Positions 50,021-60,853 of a stretch of 64,000 bases of DNA are shown piece by piece. The notes below the pieces were generated by a model. The model had not been told where the DNA came from and did no database searches. It saw nothing but the letters and a program-made list of their open reading frames with translations. Source of the stretch: Chryseobacterium sp. (GTDB lineage: Bacteria > Bacteroidota > Bacteroidia > Flavobacteriales > Weeksellaceae). Position 1 is the first letter of the stretch, and the number at the start of each line of letters is the position of its first letter. Location of the stretch: assembly GCA_031277615.1 (NCBI GenBank), contig JAITMC010000035.1, positions 62,001 through 126,000 of the forward strand, written 5' to 3'. The translations under genes were made by a program, and so were the position numbers.

Positions 50021-52300
50021 ATGGAGACGCAAAAATTTAATTATGACAATAATATTGTCAGAGCATTCCTCTATGCTACAATCGTATTCGGGCTGGTAGG
50101 TTTCCTGCTGGGACTTACGGCCGCACTGATGCTTTTCTATCCTGAGCTTCCTGAGTTTTTATTCGGGACCGATGATACCACCATTCAGAGTCTGAGAAGC
50201 GGAAATATCCAGGGACTTATCAATACACAGGGTGCGATGGGCTTCGGAAGAATCAGAATGCTTCATACAAGTGCCGTAATTTTTGCTTTCGTGTGTAACT
50301 CGTTTTTCTGCGGTGCCTATTACAGTATGCAGAGGCTTCTGAAAACCAGAATGTACAGCGATACCTTATCATGGATCCACTTCTGGTCATGGCAGCTGAT
50401 GATCGTTTCTGTAGTGATCACTTTCCTGATGGGAATCAATACTTCCAAGGAATACGCTGAACATGAATGGCCTATCGACATTCTGATCACTTTTTCATGG
50501 GTAGTTTTCGGAATCAATATGTTCGGAACGATTGCCAAAAGAAGGGTAAGACACCTTTATGTAGCGATCTGGTTTTATCTGGCCACATGGATTGCCGTAG
50601 CCATGCTGCATATCTTCAATAACCTTGAAATCCCTTTATCATTCACAAGCTGGAAATCCTATTCGGTATATTCGGGAGTAAAAGATGCTCTTGTACAGTG
50701 GTGGTACGGTCATAATGCCGTAGCATTTGTACTCACAACTCCCGTATTAGGTCTGATGTATTACTTCATGCCGAAAGCGGCACAGCGACCGGTCTTTTCA
50801 TACAAATTATCTATTATTCACTTCTGGTCACTGATCTTTGTCTACTTATGGGCTGGCCCTCACCACCTTCAGTATACAGCGCTTCCGGCATGGGCCCAGG
50901 CCGTAGGTACAGGATTCTCTATTATGCTTATCGCTCCGTCCTGGGGTGGAATGCTGAACGGCCTTCTTACGTTAAGAGGTGCCTGGGATAAGGTAAGAGA
51001 AAATCCGATTCTTAAATTCTTCGTGGTAGCGGTTACCTGTTATGGAATGGCTACGTTTGAAGGACCTCTTTTAGCTACAAAATCTTTAAATAAAATCGGC
51101 CACTATACCGACTGGGTAATCGGGCACGTACATTTAGGAGCTCTGGGATGGAATGGTTTCATGGCCTTCGGAGTGGTGTATTATCTGGTTCCGATCATGT
51201 GGAGAACACCTCTCTGGTCTAAAAAATTAGCCAACTGGCATTTCTGGCTGGGAACATTAGGAATTATTTTCTATGCCGTACCTATGTATATTTCAGGATT
51301 TACCCAGGGGCTGATGTGGAAACAGTTCAACCCGGACGGTACTTTATTGTGGAAAAACTGGCTGGATACGGTAACGGCAATCATTCCTTACTTTAAAATG
51401 AGATTCTTAGGCGGTATTCTTTACCTTACCGGAGCCATCCTGATGGTGGTGAATGTTGTAAGAACCGTAAGAAAAGGATCATTCCAGAAAGAAGTTCCTG
51501 CGGAAGCTCCTGCACTGGCCAATATCGGCAGCTCAAGAAAAGAAGGCGAAGGCGTACACCTTTGGCTGGAAAGAACTCCGGCGCTGCTTTCTATCCTGGC
51601 TTTCATTACCGTAGCCATCGGAGGGCTGGTAGAAATTGTTCCTACCCTTTCTCTTAAGCAGAGTGTTCCTACCATTACGGCCGTAAAGCCTTATACTCCG
51701 CTGGAGCTGGAAGGCAGAGATCTTTATATCCGTGAAGGCTGTAATTCCTGCCACTCACAGATGATCAGACCGTTCCGTGATGAGGTGGTAAGATTTGAAG
51801 GTAAAAACGGGCAATATTCCAAAGCGGGAGAGTTCATCTATGACAGACCATTTTTATGGGGCTCCAAGAGAACCGGACCGGATCTTCACAGAGAAGGAGG
51901 CAGAAACCCGGATTCATGGCACTTCAAACATATGTATAACCCGAGAATTACTTCCGCAGGTTCCATTATGCCGCGTTTTCCATGGCTGATCACGAATAAA
52001 CTGGACCGCACCCAGATGGTTGATAAATTAAAACTCATGAAAAACTCGTTCGGGGTACCTTATACCAAAGCAGAAATAGATTCTGCAGATCAGTGGGCGA
52101 ACAATCAGTCTAAAGCGATCGTAGGAAGAATCTATGCCGAAGCTACCGATGTAAAGGACCAGATGGAAAAGGAAAGAACAGCCAAAGGTGCAGGCTTTGT
52201 ACCGCTTGAACAGCGAGAAATCGTAGCCATAATCGCTTACCTTCAGAGACTGGGGACCGATATTAAAACAACACAGATCCAGACGGCTAGTGCTGAGTAA
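50021..52300 (+). CDS. ccoNO: cbb3-type cytochrome c oxidase, fused subunits I and II (CcoNO)
   Basis: The 759-residue fusion joins CcoN (~1-480) to CcoO. CcoN has 12 helices with haem/copper ligands in RIRMLHTSAVIFAFVCN, WWYGHNAVAFVLTTPVLG (copper His), WAGPHHLQYTALP and DWVIGHVHLGALGWNGF. CcoO has one membrane helix then the haem c site GCNSCHSQ (Cys574-His578) and the axial Met in SIMPRFPWL. The fusion is usual in Bacteroidota. The enzyme reduces oxygen at low concentration and pumps protons. The next gene is ccoP, 18 nt on. Confidence 0.97.
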   Translation: METQKFNYDNNIVRAFLYATIVFGLVGFLLGLTAALMLFYPELPEFLFGTDDTTIQSLRSGNIQGLINTQGAMGFGRIRMLHTSAVIFAFVCNSFFCGAYYSMQRLLKTRMYSDTLSWIHFWSWQLMIVSVVITFLMGINTSKEYAEHEWPIDILITFSWVVFGINMFGTIAKRRVRHLYVAIWFYLATWIAVAMLHIFNNLEIPLSFTSWKSYSVYSGVKDALVQWWYGHNAVAFVLTTPVLGLMYYFMPKAAQRPVFSYKLSIIHFWSLIFVYLWAGPHHLQYTALPAWAQAVGTGFSIMLIAPSWGGMLNGLLTLRGAWDKVRENPILKFFVVAVTCYGMATFEGPLLATKSLNKIGHYTDWVIGHVHLGALGWNGFMAFGVVYYLVPIMWRTPLWSKKLANWHFWLGTLGIIFYAVPMYISGFTQGLMWKQFNPDGTLLWKNWLDTVTAIIPYFKMRFLGGILYLTGAILMVVNVVRTVRKGSFQKEVPAEAPALANIGSSRKEGEGVHLWLERTPALLSILAFITVAIGGLVEIVPTLSLKQSVPTITAVKPYTPLELEGRDLYIREGCNSCHSQMIRPFRDEVVRFEGKNGQYSKAGEFIYDRPFLWGSKRTGPDLHREGGRNPDSWHFKHMYNPRITSAGSIMPRFPWLITNKLDRTQMVDKLKLMKNSFGVPYTKAEIDSADQWANNQSKAIVGRIYAEATDVKDQMEKERTAKGAGFVPLEQREIVAIIAYLQRLGTDIKTTQIQTASAE

Positions 52301-52318
52301 TTATAAAAATGTAAAGCA

Positions 52319-53206
52319 ATGAAAACGAGAACTCCCATTTCAGTATATATCGCAGCAACAATTGGTCTAACCATCATGGCGTTTGAAATGTTCGCTGCAG
52401 ATTCAGGCTATTTATCGTCTCCTTTTTTCTGGGCACTGCTGCTAATTGCCGTTATTCTTCTGATGATCATGAACGCTATCGGAGATCTTGTTGAAAACGA
52501 AAGTTTCAACCGGTTATCTGAAGATGAGAAGAAACAATATCTGGCGGAAAAAAATGTACCGTACTACCAGAAATTATGGAACTCAGCCTTTAAGAAACAG
52601 TCTGCCACAGAAGAGAAAGATATTCTTATTGATCATGGTTTTGACGGTATCACGGAGCTCGATAACTCACTTCCCAAATGGTGGATCGGCCTTTTCTGGT
52701 TCGGATGTATTTTCTGTGTGGTGTATATGACGGCTTTTGCTTTCACCGATTATGCCCATCCTGATGCCGAATACGACAAGGAAGCGAAAACCATGCTGGC
52801 TTCTATTCAGGAGTATGAGAAAAATGCTCCCCAAATCAACCTGGAAACGGCAAAATACAGTGCAGATTATATTGCTGAAGGTCAGGAACTGTTTAAAACC
52901 AACTGTGTAACCTGCCACGGTGACGGAGGAAAAGGAGGAATCGGCCCGAATCTTACCGACACCCACTGGATTAATATCAAAGAGAAAAGCTTATTCAAAA
53001 ATGTATTCTGGATGCTTGAAAACGGCTCTCCGAATAATCCTACCATGAGACCTTTCATCAAAGACGGAACGATCACGGGTAGAGATGCTGAGAAAATTGC
53101 GGCCTATGTTTATCATATCAACCAGGAGACTGCCCCGATTACCGAAGCTCAGGGAGGTGCTGCCCCTCAGGGTGAAGACGTAAAATGGGAAAACGGAAAC
53201 AACTAA
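52319..53206 (+). CDS. ccoP: cbb3 cytochrome c oxidase subunit III (CcoP)
   Basis: The 295-residue subunit has two membrane helices (~9-58 region and ~124-142, with PKWWIGLFWFGCIFC) and a C-terminal haem c domain. Only one CxxCH is seen (CVTCHG, Cys196-His200) with a Met ligand in PTMRPFIKDG; proteobacterial CcoP has two haem sites. KWWIGLFW is a typical CcoP segment. The N-terminal helix resembles CcoQ, so CcoQ may be merged here. Assembly genes ccoG, ccoH, ccoI and ccoS are not nearby. Confidence 0.95.
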   Translation: MKTRTPISVYIAATIGLTIMAFEMFAADSGYLSSPFFWALLLIAVILLMIMNAIGDLVENESFNRLSEDEKKQYLAEKNVPYYQKLWNSAFKKQSATEEKDILIDHGFDGITELDNSLPKWWIGLFWFGCIFCVVYMTAFAFTDYAHPDAEYDKEAKTMLASIQEYEKNAPQINLETAKYSADYIAEGQELFKTNCVTCHGDGGKGGIGPNLTDTHWINIKEKSLFKNVFWMLENGSPNNPTMRPFIKDGTITGRDAEKIAAYVYHINQETAPITEAQGGAAPQGEDVKWENGNN

Positions 53207-53239
53207 CAATGTATTATCTCAACCTATAAACCATGCCAC

Positions 53240-53319
53240 GCCCCCTTTGAAACTACACTAACATTTCATTTTGCTAAACCTTTTCAACATTAAAAAAAAT
53301 GATACAAAAGGGGGCTTTT
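53240..53319 (+). terminator. Terminator of ccoNO-ccoP
   Basis: GCCCCC / GGGGGC stem extended by TTT / AAA, with a ~55-nt loop and TTTT after it, 33 nt beyond the ccoP stop. Confidence 0.65.
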
Positions 53320-53422
53320 AAAGAATAAAAATCCACGTCTTGGCTCGTCTTTATCAACTAATTCACTTGACGACTACTAAACTAAATTCCATAAAAGGAC
53401 AGCCAAGGCAGGATTTTTGTAT

Positions 53423-56400
53423 ATGCAAAGGGTACCACAACAGAGAACTAATGAATTAGGATTAGTATCTTTGTTACAAACCTCATCGCATTTGAAACTG
53501 AAAATCAACACAAGAAAACTCTTAAAGCGTATTGTAATAACCATTATTTCAATATTGGTTTTGCTTACCCTGCTGATACTCAGCCTCAGGCTTCCGGCCG
53601 TTCAGAATTTCATCAAAGACAAACTGGTTGTATATCTTGAAAAAAAGATCAAAACCAAAGTAAGCCTTGAAAAGGTCTACATAGGATTTCCCAACAGTCT
53701 TGTCATGCAGAATCTTTACCTGAAAGGTCAGGATGTGGATACCCTCCTTGCCGTGAGAAAGCTGGATGTAGGCCTTAATATGCTGAAGCTGATCAACTCC
53801 ACTGCAGATATCACGTCTGTAGATCTTGAAGGTGCCCGTGCCAATGTGGTCCGGAAACCGGACGGAAGCTTCAATTTCGATTATATCATCAATGCTTTTG
53901 CTACTAGTGATAAGGAGGAAAGTCCTTCCAAACCTTTTATTATTTCCCTTGACAAAATCAATTTAAAAGACATTGGGGTTACATTCAACGACAAACAGTC
54001 GAAGAATGATATTAAATTATATTTCAAATCTTTTGATACGAGGGTAAAAACGTTCGACCTCAACAAAAATACCTATGCGGTTAATGACATCAACCTTGAT
54101 GGTCTGAAACTAAAGCTAAAGCAGGATCTTGTAGAGGAAGTTTCTAAAAAGGTAGAGAAAAAAGTAGACTCCCTGAATGATAAAAAATCGATGAATATCG
54201 GTTTAAGAGGCATAAAACTCACCAATTTCGACATCGATTACGGAGATGACAACACCAAGACTTTTGCTAAAGTTTTATTTAAGGAGCTAAGCACAAAGGT
54301 GAACAAGCTTGATCTGGAAAACAATGCTTATCATATTTCCAATGTGGTTCTTTCGGGAGCTGATATCAATGCGAACCTTTATCTTCCGGCTCAGAATGCC
54401 AATCCTAAAAATACAAAGGAACCTGAAGTTTCAAAAGCTTCCGATAAGGACAAAGCCATGAAACTGATTCTCGGAAAGCTGGTTTTAAATGATGTAAAAG
54501 CCATTTATAACAACACCGCCGTCGCTCCGACAAAGTCCGGAATGGACTTCAACCATATGAATTTCTCCAAAATGAATGTGGAGATAAGAAGCTTCAAAAT
54601 GGAGAACAATACTTTTGCAGGAACAGTAAATTCAGCAGAAATTCAGGAATCGCGCGGACTTGATATTCAGAAATTCAACACAGATTTTGTGTACGCCGAA
54701 AAGCAGGCCTATTTAAAAGACCTTTATCTGCAAACCCCGAAAACCATACTCCGGGATGAGGTGATCCTGAATTACGATTCTATTGACCAGCTTACCTCCA
54801 ACCCCGGGGCAGTAAAAATTGCAGCCAATATCAAAGATTCCAGAATCGGATTTTCTGATATTCTGAACATTGTTCCTACCCTGCGCACTACAGTTCCGTT
54901 CAATAAATATCCAAACGCCATTCTGAATGTAAATGCCAATGTAAAAGGAAGTGTGAATGATCTCCTGATCGAAAATTTAAAAGTTTCAGGTCTGGATCAG
55001 CTGAGAGTGGCTGCCTCCGGAAGGATTAAAAATGCCATGGATCCTGACCATCTTTATTATGATGTAAGGATCGGGGAATTTTCTGCCGAAGCCAGAACGG
55101 TTTTTAATCTGGTCCCGAAAAATACAATTCCATCCAATATTTCCCTGCCCTCTCATTTCAGCATTAAAGGAAATGCTAAAGGAACCACTAAAGTCATCAA
55201 AACGGATCTCAACCTCTACTCTACCTTAGGAAATGCCGCAGTGGTTGCTGATGTTGACATGAGCCGGAAAAATCACGAAAAATATGATGTAAAAGCTAAT
55301 CTTCAGGCTGTACAGATCGGGAAAATTATTCAGAATAAAGATATCGGACCTGTTACCGCACAGATTTCGGCCAAAGGGGAAAGCTTTGATTTTAAAAATG
55401 CCAATGCAGATCTGAAAGGTCATGTTGCTTCAGCGGTATATAAAGGATACCGTTACCAGAATATGGATCTTACGGGGAGTATTAAACGAGGCGCTTACCA
55501 TATTATTCTGAACTCGAAAGATCCGAATGCCCATCTGAATATAACGGCATCCGGAGTTTATGACGATAAAAATCCGACTGTAAAAATCAATGGTGAGGTG
55601 ATTAAACTGGATGTGAATAAACTTGGTTTCTATGAGAAACCGATGATCATTGCCGGAAAGATCGACGGAGATTTCACCAGTCTGGATCCGAATAATCTGA
55701 ATGGCTATCTTAATCTTAAAGATTTCGCCTTTTCGGACACCAAAGAAGTGTATCCGGTACAGGAAGTAAATGTAAAGGCTTCTTCTACCCAGGATTCCAC
55801 GCAGATTATTTTCAATTCCCAGATCGCAGATGTTTCGTTGAAAGGGAAATATAAGCTGACACAGATCTTCGGTTCTTTAACCCAGACGATCAATCAGTAT
55901 TACCAGTTCCAGAAGCCCGGAAAAACTGAGAAAATTGATCCGGGACAATACTTTACCTTCAATGCTAAGATTAAAAATGATGATCTGATCCGAAAATTTG
56001 TCCCGGAGCTGAAAAGCTTTGAAACGATTAATCTGGCCGGAAACTATGATGCCGATTCTCAGAAAATAGAGATCGACGGGGAGATTCCGCAGCTGTTGTA
56101 CGGTGAAAATTCCATTGAAAACGCAGCGCTGAAAGTCACCAATGAAAACCAAGCTCTTCAGTACAGCCTGAATGTGGCCGCTTTGAAAAGCTCAAGTTTC
56201 TCCCTGAATAAAGTAAGTGTAAACGGTGATGTTGCCGACAATATCATCAACTATAATATCACTACGAAAGATCAGAAGGATGCCACCCAGTTCCTTATTG
56301 CCGGAAATGCAAAATCTCTGAATGATATTACTGAAATTTCCCTGAATCCTGATGGTTTAAAATTAAACTATACAGATTGGAATGTTGCGGAAAATAATAA

Positions 56401-58525
56401 AATTCAGATCAGCAGCAAAGGGATTTTAGCAGATCATTTTATCCTTTCCAATGCAGGCAGCGAAATTTCACTTCAATCGGAAACCCAAAATCCGGAAAGT
56501 CCTTTAAATGTTTCCCTGAAAGATTTTAAAATTGAAACCATCACGGAACTGATCAAAAAAGATACGGTTCTTGCTCGAGGAACGATCAACGGAACCGCGC
56601 AGCTTCGTAATATTACCAAAAAGATGACCTTCACTTCGGATCTGAATATAACGGACCTGATCGTGTATGGAAGCCCGGTAGGAAACCTTGCGGTAAAAGT
56701 GAACAATACTTCACCGAATATTTTAAATGCTGATATTGCCCTTTCCGGAAATAATAATGATGTGAAAATTCTGGGTGACTACAATACTTCAGCCAGCTCA
56801 TTTGATCTGAATATGGCCATCAACCAGATCCAGATGAAGACGATCCAGGGATTCTCTATGAATGCCATAACGAATACGGAAGGTTATCTTTCCGGAAATT
56901 TAAAGATTACCGGAACTACCGACAAACCGAATATCTTAGGTAAAGTAAAGTTTAATGATGCAGGACTGGAAATTGCCAAAACAGGCAGTGATTTCAGAAA
57001 GCTGAATGATGAAATTGATTTTACCAGCCGTGGAATTGAATTCAACCGATTTAAAATCAATGATAAAGACGGCAATTCTCTGGTTGTGAACGGCCAGGTT
57101 CTTACGCAGACCTACAGGGATTTTGCTTTCAATCTTGATGTGAATGCGAAGGACTTCAAAGTAGTGAATTCAGAGAAATCCAATGATGCCATGATGTACG
57201 GTGTTCTGGCTATTGATGCCGGACTCCGCATCCGCGGAAATCTTGATCTCCCGAAAGTAGACGGAAGGCTGAGCGTTGCCGACAATACAGATTTTACTTT
57301 TGTACTTCCCCAGTCTACTCCTTCATTACAGGAGAGAGACGGAATTGTAGAATTCATCGATCAGGATCAGGTGGTTCTCAATAAAACCATTAAGACAGAT
57401 TCCCTTAATGCACAAAGCCGTATCAAAGGGATGGATGTAAGTGTGAATATTGAGGTAAGTAAGGAAGCCAAGCTTTCACTGATCATCGATAAGGTAAATG
57501 GTGATTTTGTACAGCTCCAGGGTGAAGCTGAATTAACAGGAGGTATCGATCCTTCAGGAAAAACCACTCTGGTAGGGGTATATGAAGTGGAAAAAGGAAG
57601 CTATGATCTTACGGTAAGTTTACTGAAACGAAGATTTGATATCCAGAAAGGAAGTACGATTACATGGACGGGGGAACCAACAACCGCCCAGATGGATATT
57701 ACCGCCGTCTATAAAACGGAAGCTCCGCCTATTGACCTTGTGGAGCAGCAGATCAGTGGTGAAGCGGCCTCCACAATCAACCAATACAAGCAGAGAATTC
57801 CGTTCAATACTTTATTAAAGATGAAAGGGGAACTTCTGAAGCCGCAACTTAGTTTTGACATTACTACCGACGAAAAAAATAATGCGATCTCTTCTAATGT
57901 AAAAGATGTGATCGACCAGAAACTCATCCAGCTGAGAACCCAGGAATCTGAAATGAACAAACAGGTTTTTGCCTTACTTCTTCTGAACCGCTTTATCGGG
58001 GAAAATCCGTTTGAAAGCGGTGCCGGAATGTCGGCAGAAACGATGGCAAGACAGAGTGTGAGTAAGATTCTTTCCCAGCAGCTGAACAATCTTGCGGCCG
58101 GTTTAATCAAAGGAGTGGATCTTAATTTCGGTCTTGACTCTTCGGAGGACTACTCCACCGGACAAAAAAATACCCGTACCGACCTGAATGTGGACATCAG
58201 TAAAAAATTACTGAACGACAGGCTGAAAGTAACGGTAGGAAGTAACTTCGGACTGGAAGGTGATGCCCGCCAGAACGAAAATATGACAAATATTGCAGGA
58301 AACGTTTCCGTAGATTACAGTCTTTCCAAAGACGGCAGATATATGCTCCGCGCTTACCGTAAGGATGAATATCAGGTGGCTCTTCAGGGGCAGATCATTG
58401 AAACCGGACTTGGATTTATCATCACTCTGGATTATGACAAATTCCGGGAAATCTTCCAGAAATCCAGAGAGAAAAAACCGAGACAGAAAAAGAATCAAAA
58501 CAATCAAGTTGTAGAATTTAAATAA
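53423..58525 (+). CDS. tamB: Translocation and assembly module protein TamB (DUF490)
   Basis: The ~1,700-residue envelope protein begins with a basic stretch and one membrane helix (KRIVITIISILVLLTLLILS), then a very long beta-repeat region (AsmA/VPS13-like groove) that carries lipids. The DUF490 end includes LVGVYEVEKGSYDLTVSLLK, IDLVEQQISGE and FALLLLNRFIGENPF, LTVGSNFGLEG. It ends with TAATG overlap onto the tamL gene. Start is uncertain: ATG at 53423 gives a residue stretch with no clear character, whereas TTG at 53492 would give MKLKINTRKLLKR with a TATCTTTG -7 box at 53466-53473. Confidence 0.92.
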   Translation: MQRVPQQRTNELGLVSLLQTSSHLKLKINTRKLLKRIVITIISILVLLTLLILSLRLPAVQNFIKDKLVVYLEKKIKTKVSLEKVYIGFPNSLVMQNLYLKGQDVDTLLAVRKLDVGLNMLKLINSTADITSVDLEGARANVVRKPDGSFNFDYIINAFATSDKEESPSKPFIISLDKINLKDIGVTFNDKQSKNDIKLYFKSFDTRVKTFDLNKNTYAVNDINLDGLKLKLKQDLVEEVSKKVEKKVDSLNDKKSMNIGLRGIKLTNFDIDYGDDNTKTFAKVLFKELSTKVNKLDLENNAYHISNVVLSGADINANLYLPAQNANPKNTKEPEVSKASDKDKAMKLILGKLVLNDVKAIYNNTAVAPTKSGMDFNHMNFSKMNVEIRSFKMENNTFAGTVNSAEIQESRGLDIQKFNTDFVYAEKQAYLKDLYLQTPKTILRDEVILNYDSIDQLTSNPGAVKIAANIKDSRIGFSDILNIVPTLRTTVPFNKYPNAILNVNANVKGSVNDLLIENLKVSGLDQLRVAASGRIKNAMDPDHLYYDVRIGEFSAEARTVFNLVPKNTIPSNISLPSHFSIKGNAKGTTKVIKTDLNLYSTLGNAAVVADVDMSRKNHEKYDVKANLQAVQIGKIIQNKDIGPVTAQISAKGESFDFKNANADLKGHVASAVYKGYRYQNMDLTGSIKRGAYHIILNSKDPNAHLNITASGVYDDKNPTVKINGEVIKLDVNKLGFYEKPMIIAGKIDGDFTSLDPNNLNGYLNLKDFAFSDTKEVYPVQEVNVKASSTQDSTQIIFNSQIADVSLKGKYKLTQIFGSLTQTINQYYQFQKPGKTEKIDPGQYFTFNAKIKNDDLIRKFVPELKSFETINLAGNYDADSQKIEIDGEIPQLLYGENSIENAALKVTNENQALQYSLNVAALKSSSFSLNKVSVNGDVADNIINYNITTKDQKDATQFLIAGNAKSLNDITEISLNPDGLKLNYTDWNVAENNKIQISSKGILADHFILSNAGSEISLQSETQNPESPLNVSLKDFKIETITELIKKDTVLARGTINGTAQLRNITKKMTFTSDLNITDLIVYGSPVGNLAVKVNNTSPNILNADIALSGNNNDVKILGDYNTSASSFDLNMAINQIQMKTIQGFSMNAITNTEGYLSGNLKITGTTDKPNILGKVKFNDAGLEIAKTGSDFRKLNDEIDFTSRGIEFNRFKINDKDGNSLVVNGQVLTQTYRDFAFNLDVNAKDFKVVNSEKSNDAMMYGVLAIDAGLRIRGNLDLPKVDGRLSVADNTDFTFVLPQSTPSLQERDGIVEFIDQDQVVLNKTIKTDSLNAQSRIKGMDVSVNIEVSKEAKLSLIIDKVNGDFVQLQGEAELTGGIDPSGKTTLVGVYEVEKGSYDLTVSLLKRRFDIQKGSTITWTGEPTTAQMDITAVYKTEAPPIDLVEQQISGEAASTINQYKQRIPFNTLLKMKGELLKPQLSFDITTDEKNNAISSNVKDVIDQKLIQLRTQESEMNKQVFALLLLNRFIGENPFESGAGMSAETMARQSVSKILSQQLNNLAAGLIKGVDLNFGLDSSEDYSTGQKNTRTDLNVDISKKLLNDRLKVTVGSNFGLEGDARQNENMTNIAGNVSVDYSLSKDGRYMLRAYRKDEYQVALQGQIIETGLGFIITLDYDKFREIFQKSREKKPRQKKNQNNQVVEFK

Positions 58526-60852
58526 TGAGTAATACATTCCATACCTATTATAAATACCTGTTGATTTCCGGGCTGGCATCAACTGTAATTTCCTGCAGCA
58601 ATACCAGATTTCTGAAAGAAGGCCAGATGCTTTACACAGGAGCTGAGGTAAAGATTGAAGGGGATACGATCTCAAAAAAGGATAAGAAGGACCTCAAGGC
58701 CGCTCTGGAAGACAATCTTACCCCTAAACCCAATTCGACATTTTTAGGTCTGCGTCCCAAGCTGTATTTTTATAATATCGCCAAAGAGCCTAAAAAGGAT
58801 AAGGGGTTTAATTACTGGCTGAAGTATAAAATGGGTGAGAAGCCTGTATTACTGGGCGATGTAGACCGTGAATTCAACAAAGATATTATTGAAAATTATT
58901 CTGAAAACAAGGGATATTTCAATGCAAAAGCCAAATATGATACGGTTTCAAAGAATAAAAAGGCACAGGTGATCTATACGGTAAGACCCGGTGCCCGGTA
59001 TCTGGTGGATGGAGTAAAATTCCAGAAAGACTCAACGGTGGTTAATCAGGAAATCCAGAATTTAGCTCAGAAAACATTCCTGAAAGACGGAAGACCTTTT
59101 GACCTGGATGTTATCAAAGCAGAAAGGGAAAGAATTGACAATGGCCTGAAGGAAAGAGGTTTTTATTATTTTCATCCTGATAATATCATTGTACAGGCAG
59201 ACAGTACCGTAAGTAAAAATCATAAGGTTGAGCTGAACGTAAAGCTTAAAGATAATACTCCGGACCTGGCGACCCAGCAATTCAGTATTGATAAGGTTGT
59301 TGTGTTCCCGAATTACAGCATTCAGGATGTAAAAGACGGTAAATACAGCATTCCGATGGATCAGGATTCGCTTTCAAAGTATGCTTTTGGTGATATGTAT
59401 GTGATTGATCCGCAGCATAAATTCAAACCGAAAATCTTCGACAGAGCTTTATATTTTAAAAAAGGGGATTTGTATAACCGTTCGAATCATAATCTTACCC
59501 TGAACCGGCTTATCAGTCTGGGGGTTTTCAAGTTTGTAAAGAATGAGTTTATCGTTTCGGATTCTTTGAATCATAAGTTTGATGCCTATTATCTGCTGAC
59601 TCCAAGGCAGATCCAGTCTCTTCGCCTGGAAGCGTTAGGCAGAACAAACTCCGCCAATTATGCCGGTAGTGAACTTAACCTAAACTGGACCCACAGAAAT
59701 TTCTTCCGCGGTGCCGAACAGTTTAAAGCAGCTATTTACGGAGCTTTTGATTTCCAGATGGGAGGACCGGAAAATGCCAATAATATTTTCCGCGGGGGAA
59801 CCAATGTACAGCTTTCTATTCCAAGAATTGTGGCTCCGTTCCGGTTTCATTCTTCGAGTGAGTTTGTTCCAAGAACGAATATTACGTTGGGATATGAATT
59901 TCAAAACAGAACAAAATACTATACACTTAATAATTTCACCGGATCATTTGGCTATGTGTGGAAAGAAAATGCAAGAAAAGAACATGAACTGAAAGTTATT
60001 GATATTACTTTAGTATCTCCGGCTAAAGTAACTGCCGAATATGATTCAATCTCGAAAAACAATCCTGCGATGCAGCGCATTGTACAGAAACAACTGATTT
60101 TCGGGCCAACCTATTCATATACTTATACCAATACAATGTATCCGAAAAAGAATACCATTTATTATAAGGGAACTCTTGATCTTGCCGGCAACATTACCGG
60201 ATTGGTAACCGGCGCTGATGTGAAAAAAGATAAAGAGAAAAAAATCTTCGGAATTCCTTTCAGCCAGTATGTAAAAATTGAAAACGACTTCAGATTTTAT
60301 CATAAATTCACGGAAAAGTCTTCACTTGCTACCAGATTTATCGGAGGAATTGCTTATCCCTATGGAAATTCAGAGTTCATCCCTTTTTCCAAGCAGTTTT
60401 TCTCAGGAGGTAGTAACAGTATCAGAGCTTTCCGTGCACGAACGTTAGGACCGGGAAGCTTTGATCCGAGAACAATAGATGAAGGAACTTATTTTGACCA
60501 GTCCGGGGATATTAAACTGGAATTAAATGCAGAATACCGTGCGAATCTTTATAAATTTTTAAATGCCGCTGTGTTTGTAGATGCCGGAAATATCTGGCTC
60601 ATCAATGAAGACAGTCAGCGTCCCGGTGCTAAATTTTCAAAAGAATTTTTAAATGAAATTGCAGTGGGCGCCGGAGTTGGTCTGAGACTTGATTTCTCTA
60701 TTCTGATCCTGAGACTTGATTTAGCGATGCCTTTACGGGTTCCTTATTATGAAAAGGGAGACCGGTGGGCATTTGACAAGATCAATTTCGGGGATTCCAA
60801 GTGGAGAAAAGATAATTTAGTTTTAAATATAGCCATCGGATATCCTTTTTAA
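58525..60852 (+). CDS. tamL: TamL-type outer-membrane assembly lipoprotein (BamA/TamA family)
   Basis: The 775-residue protein has a lipoprotein signal (LLISGLASTVISCSN, lipid Cys24), POTRA domains (~30-370; GYFNAKAKYDTV, GLKERGFYYFHPDNII, LNRLISLGVFKFVKNEF) and a C-terminal 16-strand barrel. FSGGSNSIRAFRARTLGPG is the BamA-family VRGF/loop-6 region and VLNIAIGYPF the last strand. In Bacteroidota TamA is such a lipoprotein (TamL). It overlaps tamB by one base, so the two partners are coupled. It inserts or feeds outer-membrane proteins or lipids. Confidence 0.93.
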   Translation: MSNTFHTYYKYLLISGLASTVISCSNTRFLKEGQMLYTGAEVKIEGDTISKKDKKDLKAALEDNLTPKPNSTFLGLRPKLYFYNIAKEPKKDKGFNYWLKYKMGEKPVLLGDVDREFNKDIIENYSENKGYFNAKAKYDTVSKNKKAQVIYTVRPGARYLVDGVKFQKDSTVVNQEIQNLAQKTFLKDGRPFDLDVIKAERERIDNGLKERGFYYFHPDNIIVQADSTVSKNHKVELNVKLKDNTPDLATQQFSIDKVVVFPNYSIQDVKDGKYSIPMDQDSLSKYAFGDMYVIDPQHKFKPKIFDRALYFKKGDLYNRSNHNLTLNRLISLGVFKFVKNEFIVSDSLNHKFDAYYLLTPRQIQSLRLEALGRTNSANYAGSELNLNWTHRNFFRGAEQFKAAIYGAFDFQMGGPENANNIFRGGTNVQLSIPRIVAPFRFHSSSEFVPRTNITLGYEFQNRTKYYTLNNFTGSFGYVWKENARKEHELKVIDITLVSPAKVTAEYDSISKNNPAMQRIVQKQLIFGPTYSYTYTNTMYPKKNTIYYKGTLDLAGNITGLVTGADVKKDKEKKIFGIPFSQYVKIENDFRFYHKFTEKSSLATRFIGGIAYPYGNSEFIPFSKQFFSGGSNSIRAFRARTLGPGSFDPRTIDEGTYFDQSGDIKLELNAEYRANLYKFLNAAVFVDAGNIWLINEDSQRPGAKFSKEFLNEIAVGAGVGLRLDFSILILRLDLAMPLRVPYYEKGDRWAFDKINFGDSKWRKDNLVLNIAIGYPF

Positions 60853-60853
60853 T

